From a candidate division TA06 bacterium (GTDB lineage Bacteria; Hydrothermota; DG-26; E44-bin18; JADFOU01): DNA of 17,849 nt. Position numbers and translations under genes: made by a program. The notes beneath the pieces were generated by a model. It saw only the letters and a program-made list of their open reading frames with translations, was not told where the DNA came from and searched no databases. Location: positions 1 to 17,849 of the forward strand of contig JADFOU010000010.1 of assembly GCA_022562655.1 (NCBI GenBank). The letters are read 5' to 3'. Positions 5,846 through 12,054 of this stretch are shown one piece after another; position 1 is the stretch's first letter; every line of letters starts with the position of its first letter.

Positions 5846-6251
5846 CTCCTACGCAGTCTACGTACAAGTCCTCATCCTCATACAGTCGGATCCTCTTCAG
5901 TCGAATCCCTTCCAGCCTCTTCTCCAGGAGCCGAAAGAGAAGAAGGGCAAGATTCTCTGTCGTTGGAATCATCTCCTTAAAATAAGGTGTATCCACATTC
6001 AGGTGTTTATGATCGAAATCTTTCAACACATCCTCAAGGGCCACTTTCAGATCCCCGATATTGACCGCCATACCGGTTTTCTCATTGACTTCCCCTGAGA
6101 CCGTCGCTTCCAATAGGTAATTGTGACCATGTCCATAAGGACTTGCAAGCTTTCCAAAAACCTTCCGGTTCTTCTCCTCACTCCAGTGGGGGTTTCGATA
6201 GGTATGGGAAGCCGCAAACTCAACCCGCTTCGTCAAAAGAACGTCAACCAT
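5841..6251 (-). CDS. 6-pyruvoyl-tetrahydropterin synthase paralogue lacking the catalytic Cys
   Basis: This 136-residue PTPS-fold protein is clearly related to its downstream neighbour. It keeps the zinc ligands H16 (AASH), H41 and H43 (GHGHNY), the D80-H81 pair in DHKHLN, PTTEN at 97-101 and a C-terminal YEDED where the anchoring glutamate lies. The catalytic Cys is replaced by Leu35 in KLASPYGHGH, and there is no Glu at the place expected for PTPS-III. It may catalyse a different pterin reaction such as an aldolase-type or epimerase step, or pair with the active paralogue as a hetero-oligomer. It should not be assumed to be a PTPS or QueD enzyme. It begins 50 bases after the phosphatidyltransferase stop, without an evident ribosome site. 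Confidence 0.9.
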   Translation of the reverse strand: MVDVLLTKRVEFAASHTYRNPHWSEEKNRKVFGKLASPYGHGHNYLLEATVSGEVNEKTGMAVNIGDLKVALEDVLKDFDHKHLNVDTPYFKEMIPTTENLALLLFRLLEKRLEGIRLKRIRLYEDEDLYVDCVGE

Positions 6252-6301
6252 CTGCTAACAATCAGTAAGGAGTTAAATGGTGAGTTGTAAAATTTGACGA
6301 T

Positions 6302-7126
6302 TTACCCTTTAACTACGATCCGTGGCCGGAAGGTTCGGTAGAGAATCAACCCCACCCAGAAGAGGTTACAGGGTCCAAGGATGAAGTAAAAAAACAACTC
6401 CGGCCGACCCAGGAGGGCAAAGAGGTCAAGGAAGAGGATCTGGGTTCCGAGACCCAAAAAGGTGACCGTTGTCAGGAATCCCTTGGTAGGGGCAGGTTTG
6501 ATACCTGCCCCTACTGTATCCAACTTTCCGATGAACCAGTCCTGCCATCCATACAGGACAAGATAGATTTTCTGGAGAATGAAGAGGACGGCCGTCTTAA
6601 AACGCGTCTTGTAAAAAGTGGATCCTCTTTCATCTGTCCGGCTTGTGGTATCTCCTCCAGTTATAGTCCTGTAAGTCACATAATAGTAATTGAAGGTTGA
6701 ACACTGGATCATCCCAAAGAGAAGGGCTCCCCCTCCAAGCCAGAAGGCGGTATGATTCTGCGTTAAGCCAAAGAGGGCATAGGCAATCGCAAAGTAGACA
6801 CAGAGATTGACCAAAAAGTCAGCATTGGTATCAAGAAACCGCCCAATCCTCGAAGGTCTGTCTTTTGCCCTCGCCAGAGACCCATCCACTCCATCGAGAA
6901 TATTCTTAACCTGCAAAAAAAGGGCGCCCAAAAGGGTAGTACCGTAGTCTCCTCGGCTAAAAAAAAATGCGGCCAGTAGCCCTATCAGAAGGAAGGTGAA
7001 AGTCACCTGGTGGGCCGTCACCCATGTATCCTTCAATACCTTCACCAAGAGAAGAGAAAGTCCCCTACCATAATCACTCAGATCAAGAAATCGCTCCTCC
7101 TCTCTTACCTTCAACCAATTGTTCAT
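6302..7126 (-). CDS. CDP-alcohol phosphatidyltransferase family membrane enzyme
   Basis: This integral membrane enzyme moves a phosphatidyl- or similar phospho-group from a CDP-linked donor to an alcohol acceptor. The complete metal and CDP motif is present: D81-G82, A85-R86, G95, D99 and D103 in DGSLARAKDRPSRIGRFLDT followed by NAD. Hydrophobic segments around residues 42-57, 64-78, 104-121, 127-141, 178-192, 216-240 and 243-263 fit a multi-spanning protein. The acceptor cannot be told; phospholipid headgroup or inositol phosphate synthesis are both possible. Residues 204-214 (TVGAGIKPAPT) are encoded by a palindromic repeat and lie in the loop before the last two membrane segments. Neighbours (nrnA, pterin genes) give no hint of substrate. 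Confidence 0.88.
   Translation of the reverse strand: MNNWLKVREEERFLDLSDYGRGLSLLLVKVLKDTWVTAHQVTFTFLLIGLLAAFFFSRGDYGTTLLGALFLQVKNILDGVDGSLARAKDRPSRIGRFLDTNADFLVNLCVYFAIAYALFGLTQNHTAFWLGGGALLFGMIQCSTFNYYYVTYRTITGGDTTSRTDERGSTFYKTRFKTAVLFILQKIYLVLYGWQDWFIGKLDTVGAGIKPAPTKGFLTTVTFLGLGTQILFLDLFALLGRPELFFYFILGPCNLFWVGLILYRTFRPRIVVKG
6486..6514. repeat. Palindromic repeat C (gtaggggcaggt family) in frame in a CDS
   Basis: Two perfect 12-base arms, gtaggggcaggt (6486-6497) and acctgcccctac (6503-6514), flank ttgat. On the coding strand it yields VGAGIKPAPT, a peptide I recognise as a recurrent translation of this repeat in many unrelated proteins of uncultivated bacteria. Here it adds about ten residues to a loop without breaking the frame. 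Confidence 0.85.
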
Positions 7127-7267
7127 GTCGAATCATCTTCTGAATCCACAGATCCATTTATCTCTCACCCAAAATAATATTCAAAATTGAATGGACTTAC
7201 CTTACCTTTGGGCAGGGAGTCGGGAGCGATGGTCTACCTCTGCCAAAAGAAGAAACAGGAACTCAGA

Positions 7268-8278
7268 TTATTTCTTTGTAGGTTTTTGGATAGGAGGTAG
7301 AGAAACTCCAATCTCCTCAAGGACCCTTCCCTTCACCTCTTTCAGGGACCCCCTCATGACTAACCCGGAGGCTCGGGAATGTCCTCCCCCACCCAGCCTC
7401 ACCGCCAATTGATTTACATCCAACTCCCTCTTCGACCGAAAACTCACTTTCACCCGCCCATCTTCCAGCTCTGTGAACATCACCCCCACCTCCACCCCTA
7501 TCACATATCGGGCATAGTCCACAACCCCATCCAGATCTTCCTGTCGAGCCCCAAACTCCTCCATCATCCTTTGGGTCACCACCAGCGCAGAGACACGATC
7601 CCCAAAAAACATCTCCAGTTGGGAAAGGATTGCGCCCAAAAGCTGCAGCCTTTTGGGGAGGTAACTTTCAAAAAGCATCTCCGAAATCCAACCCGGGTCA
7701 ATCCCAGTCTTTAAGAGATCCAGGACAATGGTATGGATTCGGTTTGGGTTCTTCCCATAGCGGAAGAGACCTGTGTCGGTAAGAATAGAGATATAAAGGG
7801 CCTCTGCAATAGATTTCGTCAACTTCCCCTTCATAGATTGGATCAGGTCGTAGATCAACTCTCCTGTGGCAAAGGCATTGTCATCCACCACATGGATATG
7901 GGCGAAATTGTCCCGAAAGGGGTGATGATCAATGGAGATCACCTGATCCTTCCTATTTTCTACGACTTCTTGCACCCTCCCAAGGCGGGTCAACTCCGAA
8001 GTGTCTAAGACAAAGATCACCTCCTCCTTCAGTCCGACTGATGTGGAAGGATCATAGGTCCTGATATGTCTCTCTGGATCGAGAAATCGGTAACGTTCTG
8101 GAAGAGGATCCGACGAGACCATCACCGCATCCTTTCCCAGAGCGGAGAGATGACCCATCAGAGCAATGCCCGATCCAATCCCATCCCCATCGGGGTTGAC
8201 ATGAGTCGTCACCAGAAATCGCTTATGACTCTGGATCTCTTGAGCCACCTTCGCCCACCTCTTTGAACCCTTCTCCAT
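7268..8278 (-). CDS. nrnA: DHH/DHHA1 phosphoesterase, NrnA-type nanoRNase / pAp phosphatase
   Basis: NrnA degrades 2-5-mer RNAs and dephosphorylates pAp to AMP. The 336-residue protein shows all DHH-domain metal motifs: HVNPDGDGIGS (26-36), LDTSE with D92, the name-giving SIDHHP (116-120) and ILTDTG with D168. The C-terminal DHHA1 domain ends in RLGGGGHSRASG, the substrate-binding glycine motif. Length matches the family. A strong gaggagg site precedes the ATG, and a promoter lies 30-58 bases upstream. It is the first gene of the run that continues into the phosphatidyltransferase and the pterin genes. The PHP protein at 626-1465 belongs to another family that can act on similar 3',5'-bisphosphate substrates. 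Confidence 0.94.
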   Translation of the reverse strand: MEKGSKRWAKVAQEIQSHKRFLVTTHVNPDGDGIGSGIALMGHLSALGKDAVMVSSDPLPERYRFLDPERHIRTYDPSTSVGLKEEVIFVLDTSELTRLGRVQEVVENRKDQVISIDHHPFRDNFAHIHVVDDNAFATGELIYDLIQSMKGKLTKSIAEALYISILTDTGLFRYGKNPNRIHTIVLDLLKTGIDPGWISEMLFESYLPKRLQLLGAILSQLEMFFGDRVSALVVTQRMMEEFGARQEDLDGVVDYARYVIGVEVGVMFTELEDGRVKVSFRSKRELDVNQLAVRLGGGGHSRASGLVMRGSLKEVKGRVLEEIGVSLPPIQKPTKK

Positions 8279-8307
8279 AGCCTCCTCTTCTATAGGCAGA
8301 ATATATT

Positions 8308-8336
8308 ACAATATCAAATCACGACTGACTTGTCAA
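8308..8336 (-). promoter_or_regulatory. Sigma-70-type promoter for nrnA and following genes
   Basis: On the minus strand, TTGACA (8336-8331) is followed by a 17-base spacer and TATTGT (8313-8308), a four-of-six -10 box, with further AT-rich sequence after it. It is 30 bases upstream of the nrnA ATG, leaving a short leader that contains the gaggagg ribosome site. Confidence 0.6.
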
Positions 8337-8480
8337 GAAAAATCAACCCTAAATTCGCTAAATTGAAGTGCTTATTCTGTAACCCCGAACCCAGAAGGAA
8401 AAAGGAAGGATCTAAAATATAATGATCGTCGAGAACAGGAGAGATCAACCGTTACTATAAATACAAAAGTGGACTCCAAC

Positions 8481-8512
8481 AAAAAACCCTTTCGGATTCT
8501 CCAAAAGGGTTT
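8481..8512 (-). terminator. Rho-independent terminator ending the envelope gene cluster
   Basis: Nine-base arms aaaccctttt-side (8484-8492) and aaagggttt (8504-8512) form a hairpin. On the minus strand it is followed by six T residues (8486-8481). It lies about 160 bases after the stop of the exported protein gene and upstream of the nrnA promoter, so it separates the two transcription units. Confidence 0.85.
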
Positions 8513-8538
8513 GCTCCGCAACATCCTCCAGATGCTTC

Positions 8539-8661
8539 CTACTCCTCTTCTTCTTCGCTCTGCTGTCTCCGTCTCCTCTCTTCACACCTCTTTCCAATCG
8601 CCTTCTCTCTTCCTTCTACGATCCTCTCCCTCACTTTCTGAAAATGAAAAATATCTTTCAT
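8539..8661 (-). CDS. Possible 40-residue highly charged small protein
   Basis: An ATG nine bases after the stop of the upstream gene opens a 40-codon frame that begins MKDIFHFQKVRERIVEG and ends in a run of five glutamates before TAG, about 25 bases ahead of the terminator. The middle is very rich in Arg and Glu, with a single Cys. There is no clear ribosome site and no recognised family. Placement between a stop codon and a terminator makes translational coupling possible, but the purine-rich composition could equally keep a frame open by chance. Confidence 0.25.
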   Translation of the reverse strand: MKDIFHFQKVRERIVEGREKAIGKRCEERRRRQQSEEEEE

Positions 8662-8670
8662 TCGACTTTT

Positions 8671-9963
8671 TCAGGTCTTCTGTTCTTTCTTCCGTGCGGC
8701 GGGGAATAGAATGTTATTGAGGATTAGACGATAGCCCGGAGAGTTTTTATGGAGTTCTAATCGTGTAGGTGGGTCCCCTACCATATGTTGATAATCCTCC
8801 GGGTCATGACCCCCTAAATAGGTGAAGGTTCCCTGACCTACATTTCCATGGATGTACTTCAATTCCTCCGTCCCCTCCACCTCGGCTAACTTCACTACAG
8901 AACCCTTCACCCGATCCCTATTGAATCCCGTATCTTGCCCCAAAAACTCCTTGACAAGAGAAACGTGACACTGGGTGAGCATGGTGGGGACCGGATCGTA
9001 CTTTGCTGAGAAGTCAAAGAGGGTGAAATAGGTCTCCGGACCTCGCCGTGCTGCCAACGAGGTCACATCTACATTTGAATGCTCATAAATTTGCGGGTTC
9101 ATCTCCAGTCGGAAATTCTGAAAGGCAAGGGTCTTCTCAAAATTTAATTTTGAGGGAGCACTGGGATCGAAGGGATCCCCATCATATTCTGCACTGACAA
9201 TGTCAAGATCCCCCGAAGCGAGAGCGATATCAAGAGTGACGGGCGCAGAGCACATGGAGAAGACAAACCCCCCCTTGGAGAGATACTCCTTGATCGCACG
9301 AGCGGAAGCGTGTTTCATCTCCCAGACCTTTTGAAACCCCAACTCCTTTGCCAGCTTCTCATTCGTCCGAACCGCCTCCTGATACCAGGAATGATTCCGA
9401 TAGGAATAAAACTTCCCGAACTGTCCTGAGAAATCTTCATGATGGAGGTGGATCCAGTCATACTGGTCCAGAACGCCATACAAGATCTCTTTATCCCAGA
9501 CCTTCTCATAGGAGATCTCCGTATAATCCAATGCCAAAGTGACCGCATCATCCCAAGGTTCCCATACCGAATTCTGGGGGACATAGACCGCCACTCTTGG
9601 GGGTTTCTCCAAAAGAACCACATCCATATTGGAGTTCCCAATGGTTTGATAGACCCCAGCAATCTCAGCCCCGGAGAGGATAGAATAAGCCACACCTTTC
9701 AAGCGACAGAATTTCTCTACTTCCGGGTGGTGATCCATCATAAAAGAACCCCCTCGGTAATTCAAAAGCCACTCCACATTGCTCCCCAATTCCAGGGTTT
9801 TGTATGCCGCCCCATAAGCCCGGAGATGATCTGTCTGGGCAAGATCCATATAGATCAGTATCTTTTCAGCCCAAACAGAGGTGGAGAGGAAACTGACCAA
9901 TGCAAAAGCGATCATTCGCATTTTAAAATGCTCATTTTGCATTGATAGTTTAACATGGATCAT
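8671..9963 (-). CDS. Conserved exported protein of the family mislabelled asparagine synthetase B
   Basis: I recognise this as a conserved exported family (about 420 residues) that databases often call asparagine synthetase B. It has none of that enzyme's features: no N-terminal Cys nucleophile and no SGGxDS ATP loop. A signal peptide MRMIAFALVSFLSTSVWA ends near residue 32. Conserved-looking blocks include IYMDLAQTDHLRAYG, WLLNYRGGSF, YDWIHLHHEDFSGQFGKF, GGFVFSMCSAP, DPVPTMLTQ, YLGGHDPEDYQH and the C-terminal PAARKKEQKT. The blocks are rich in His, Asp and Glu and suggest a metal-binding periplasmic protein; function is unknown. The ATG at 9963 overlaps the TPR stop (ATGA), so coupling is likely. 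The codons before the signal peptide are repeat-like (QNEHFKM), and the true start may be the ATG at 9921. Confidence 0.85.
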   Translation of the reverse strand: MIHVKLSMQNEHFKMRMIAFALVSFLSTSVWAEKILIYMDLAQTDHLRAYGAAYKTLELGSNVEWLLNYRGGSFMMDHHPEVEKFCRLKGVAYSILSGAEIAGVYQTIGNSNMDVVLLEKPPRVAVYVPQNSVWEPWDDAVTLALDYTEISYEKVWDKEILYGVLDQYDWIHLHHEDFSGQFGKFYSYRNHSWYQEAVRTNEKLAKELGFQKVWEMKHASARAIKEYLSKGGFVFSMCSAPVTLDIALASGDLDIVSAEYDGDPFDPSAPSKLNFEKTLAFQNFRLEMNPQIYEHSNVDVTSLAARRGPETYFTLFDFSAKYDPVPTMLTQCHVSLVKEFLGQDTGFNRDRVKGSVVKLAEVEGTEELKYIHGNVGQGTFTYLGGHDPEDYQHMVGDPPTRLELHKNSPGYRLILNNILFPAARKKEQKT

Positions 9964-11792
9964 AGCTCCTCCTTCAGCTCTTCAAGCCTTATCCGGATCA
10001 GGTCTCTCTGGACAGCGTTCGGGTAGTCGAGAAGAACCCTCTCAAAAGTTTCAATCGCCCGCTTCTTATCCCTAAGTTTCACGACATAGACCTCTCCTGC
10101 TCGTCTTAGCGCTTCAGGAGACAGGTTGGATTGGGGAATCCTCTCTACCAGGTTCTCATAGGCACTAATAGCGACGGGATACTCTCTCTTTCTCTCAAAG
10201 AGATCCCCCATCAAGAGCATGGCATCGTCAACCAGTGTAGGGGCTTCCAATCGAACCCTTCTTCCAGATCCAATAATCCCCCTGAGGATTTCAATTCCCT
10301 CCTCGTATCTTCCTTGCCTCCCCAGTAGTTCTCCCCGAGCAAATTCCTTCAGACTCCCATCATCACTCTGATGATCCGTGATCAGGATGATCTTTCTCAA
10401 CGCATCATTCTCGTAGTCACTTTTTGGAAACTCGTTGATCACCCGATCGAAAACCTCAAGGCTCTTTCCAAATTCTCCCTGGAAAAAGTAGAGTTCCCCC
10501 AGGTGGTAGAGGGCCCGATCCCTGGAATTCCGAATTCCGAACTCCGAATTCGCAATTTCCAAAAGCCCCTTCTCCACCTTCTTGAAATCTCTCTTCTGTA
10601 GTTGGCATTCTACAAGATAAAATCGGGCCTCCAGGATTTGTTCTTTGCGCTGCGGTCTTTTTGCCAAAAACCGTTTGAAATAACCCGCCGCCTTATCGGG
10701 ATCACGACGCCTCTCAAGATAGATCTGTCCTAAGGCATAGGTAGCCTCCGAACTTTCCTTCATTTTTGAATGGTCCTTCATGAGAGATTCAAAAGTCTGG
10801 ATCGCCTCATCCTCCCTTCCCATCTTCTTCAGGGTCATCCCCATCCGATAGAGGGCGACTGGAATGAATTGAGGCGAAGCCGATTTTCCCTTCTCTACCA
10901 GTTTTTGGTAGGAACGGAGAGCAATCTCATACTCTTCCTCCTCTTCCGCCTTCCGGGCGAGGTTATAGAGAGGGTCTCCCGCCTCACCTTTCTCGTAGGA
11001 GTTGAGGGCTTCCTTATACCTCCCCTCTTTCAAGTGGAGGTCCCCTAGTATCGGATAAAGTTCTTTCCGTTCGGGCTCCTTCTCAATAGCTTTCTTGAGG
11101 ACAGAGAGGATCTTCCTCCGATCACCCCTCCTCATAATCTGTCTCAACCCATTCTCTCCTTGACGTCTCGCATTTTGATCTCCCTTCATCAACCGGAGAT
11201 ATTCCTCCGCCGCCCCTTGATCGTTTCGAGTTCTTCGATATGCAGAAGCCAAGAGCTGAGCAAAAAGATCCTCCTTATGAAACACCTCCCTCGCTCGGCG
11301 GTAGATCCGGATCGCCTCCTCCGGCATCCCGTTTGTCAAATAGAGGCCGCCTATCCAGTTGAAATACTCCTCCTTGGGAGGTTTTACCTTATAGATCTCC
11401 TCTCCCACCTCTCTTGCTTTCTCCTTTTCTCCTGCCTTGAGATAAGCCTCGGTCAGGCTTTCTATGAACTTCGGTTGATTCGGGTGGCGTGATCGTTGAT
11501 CCTGGGCAAGTTGAATCCACTTGGGAAAGTTCCTGGTTCGTCGATATACCCTCCGAAGGGCTTCATAGAGGCGTAGGTCATCTGGATATCGGGGATAAAG
11601 TTCTTCATAGATCCTGAGGGCCGCTTCAAATCTCCCTCTCTGCTCCAGAGTCCTACCGTCCCGTAGCTTCTGGTTGAGTTCATCCTGCCCGAATCGGCCA
11701 CCCGATTCGGGCGAGGAGTCACTTGCCAGGGTTGAGAGAGAGAATAAGAAAATGAAAATTGAAATGTGAAAAATGGTAAATAAATTTTTCAT
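9960..11792 (-). CDS. Exported tetratricopeptide-repeat protein
   Basis: The 610-residue product begins with a signal peptide (MKNLFTIFHISIFIFLFSLS, then TLAS) and is otherwise almost entirely helical TPR-type repeats. Examples are RFEAALRIYEELYPRYPDDL, KEALNSYEKGEAGDPLYNLA, DEAIQTFESLMKDHSKM, GKSLEVFDRVINEFPKSDYE and RAIETFERVLLDYPNAVQRD. The later repeats resemble those of periplasmic YbgF/BamD-type TPR proteins. It is probably a scaffold or interaction protein of the cell envelope. It lies between the DUF4175-like gene (262 bases upstream) and the exported protein it overlaps by 4 bases. Two segments are repeat-encoded: SPESGGRFGQ just after the signal peptide and NSEFGIRNS between two repeats around residues 414-422. 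No ribosome site is evident. Confidence 0.88.
   Translation of the reverse strand: MKNLFTIFHISIFIFLFSLSTLASDSSPESGGRFGQDELNQKLRDGRTLEQRGRFEAALRIYEELYPRYPDDLRLYEALRRVYRRTRNFPKWIQLAQDQRSRHPNQPKFIESLTEAYLKAGEKEKAREVGEEIYKVKPPKEEYFNWIGGLYLTNGMPEEAIRIYRRAREVFHKEDLFAQLLASAYRRTRNDQGAAEEYLRLMKGDQNARRQGENGLRQIMRRGDRRKILSVLKKAIEKEPERKELYPILGDLHLKEGRYKEALNSYEKGEAGDPLYNLARKAEEEEEYEIALRSYQKLVEKGKSASPQFIPVALYRMGMTLKKMGREDEAIQTFESLMKDHSKMKESSEATYALGQIYLERRRDPDKAAGYFKRFLAKRPQRKEQILEARFYLVECQLQKRDFKKVEKGLLEIANSEFGIRNSRDRALYHLGELYFFQGEFGKSLEVFDRVINEFPKSDYENDALRKIILITDHQSDDGSLKEFARGELLGRQGRYEEGIEILRGIIGSGRRVRLEAPTLVDDAMLLMGDLFERKREYPVAISAYENLVERIPQSNLSPEALRRAGEVYVVKLRDKKRAIETFERVLLDYPNAVQRDLIRIRLEELKEEL
10524..10560. 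repeat. Low-complexity gaattcc repeat in frame in the TPR gene
   Basis: Near-tandem units gaattcc, gaattcc, gaactcc and gaattcg follow one another and run into caatttcc. On the coding strand they give ANSEFGIRNS, between two otherwise regular TPR helices. The style matches the AT-rich low-complexity repeats in the pterin-gene spacers. Confidence 0.65.
11687..11712. repeat. Palindromic repeat B, copy 1, in frame in the TPR gene
   Basis: Perfect 11-base arms gcccgaatcgg and ccgattcgggc flank ccac. On the coding strand it gives SPESGGRFGQ, directly after the predicted signal-peptide cleavage region. A related element with the same ctgcccga and gggccac words is at 16011-16036 in the surface protein gene. 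Confidence 0.8.
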
Positions 11793-11995
11793 GTTGACTT
11801 TTTACCGATAATGAGTCAAGGGAATTTTTTTGACGGCTCTACGATTCCCAGTAGAATTCAACTGAAAAATAAACGTCTGTATAATAATAAATCGTATCAA
11901 ATTTTACTGTAGGTTCTCCTATACTTAAGTTTTCATTACGCAAGATATTTATTCTTCTTCTCGGACTAAACCTCTTGGTGGATTATTACCGATAA

Positions 11996-12023
11996 GAAAA
12001 CCCCGTGGCAAATGCCGATGGGG
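11996..12023 (-). terminator. Probable terminator after the DUF4175-like gene
   Basis: On the minus strand an imperfect hairpin, CCCCATCGGCATTTGCCACGGGG, is followed by TTTTC, about 30 bases past the stop of the 1144-residue gene. Stem quality is moderate (one mismatch and one bulge), so read-through into the TPR gene is possible. The remaining 200 bases up to the TPR start are AT-rich and hold no clear promoter. The ten-base word ttaccgataa occurs twice there (11802-11811 and 11986-11995). Confidence 0.5.
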
Positions 12024-12054
12024 CGAGCTTTTTGGGGGAGATTCTTCTGGATGC

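Noticed and set aside
8671..9963. Asparagine synthetase B activity for the 430-residue protein
   Set aside because: There is no N-terminal Cys nucleophile and no SGGxDS ATP loop, and the protein has a signal peptide; the label is a database habit for this family.
11940..12040. Riboswitch in the leader of the TPR gene
   Set aside because: The ccccgtggcaaatgccgatg word looked riboswitch-like, but I could not lay out the conserved cores of any known class; a hairpin terminator explains it better.
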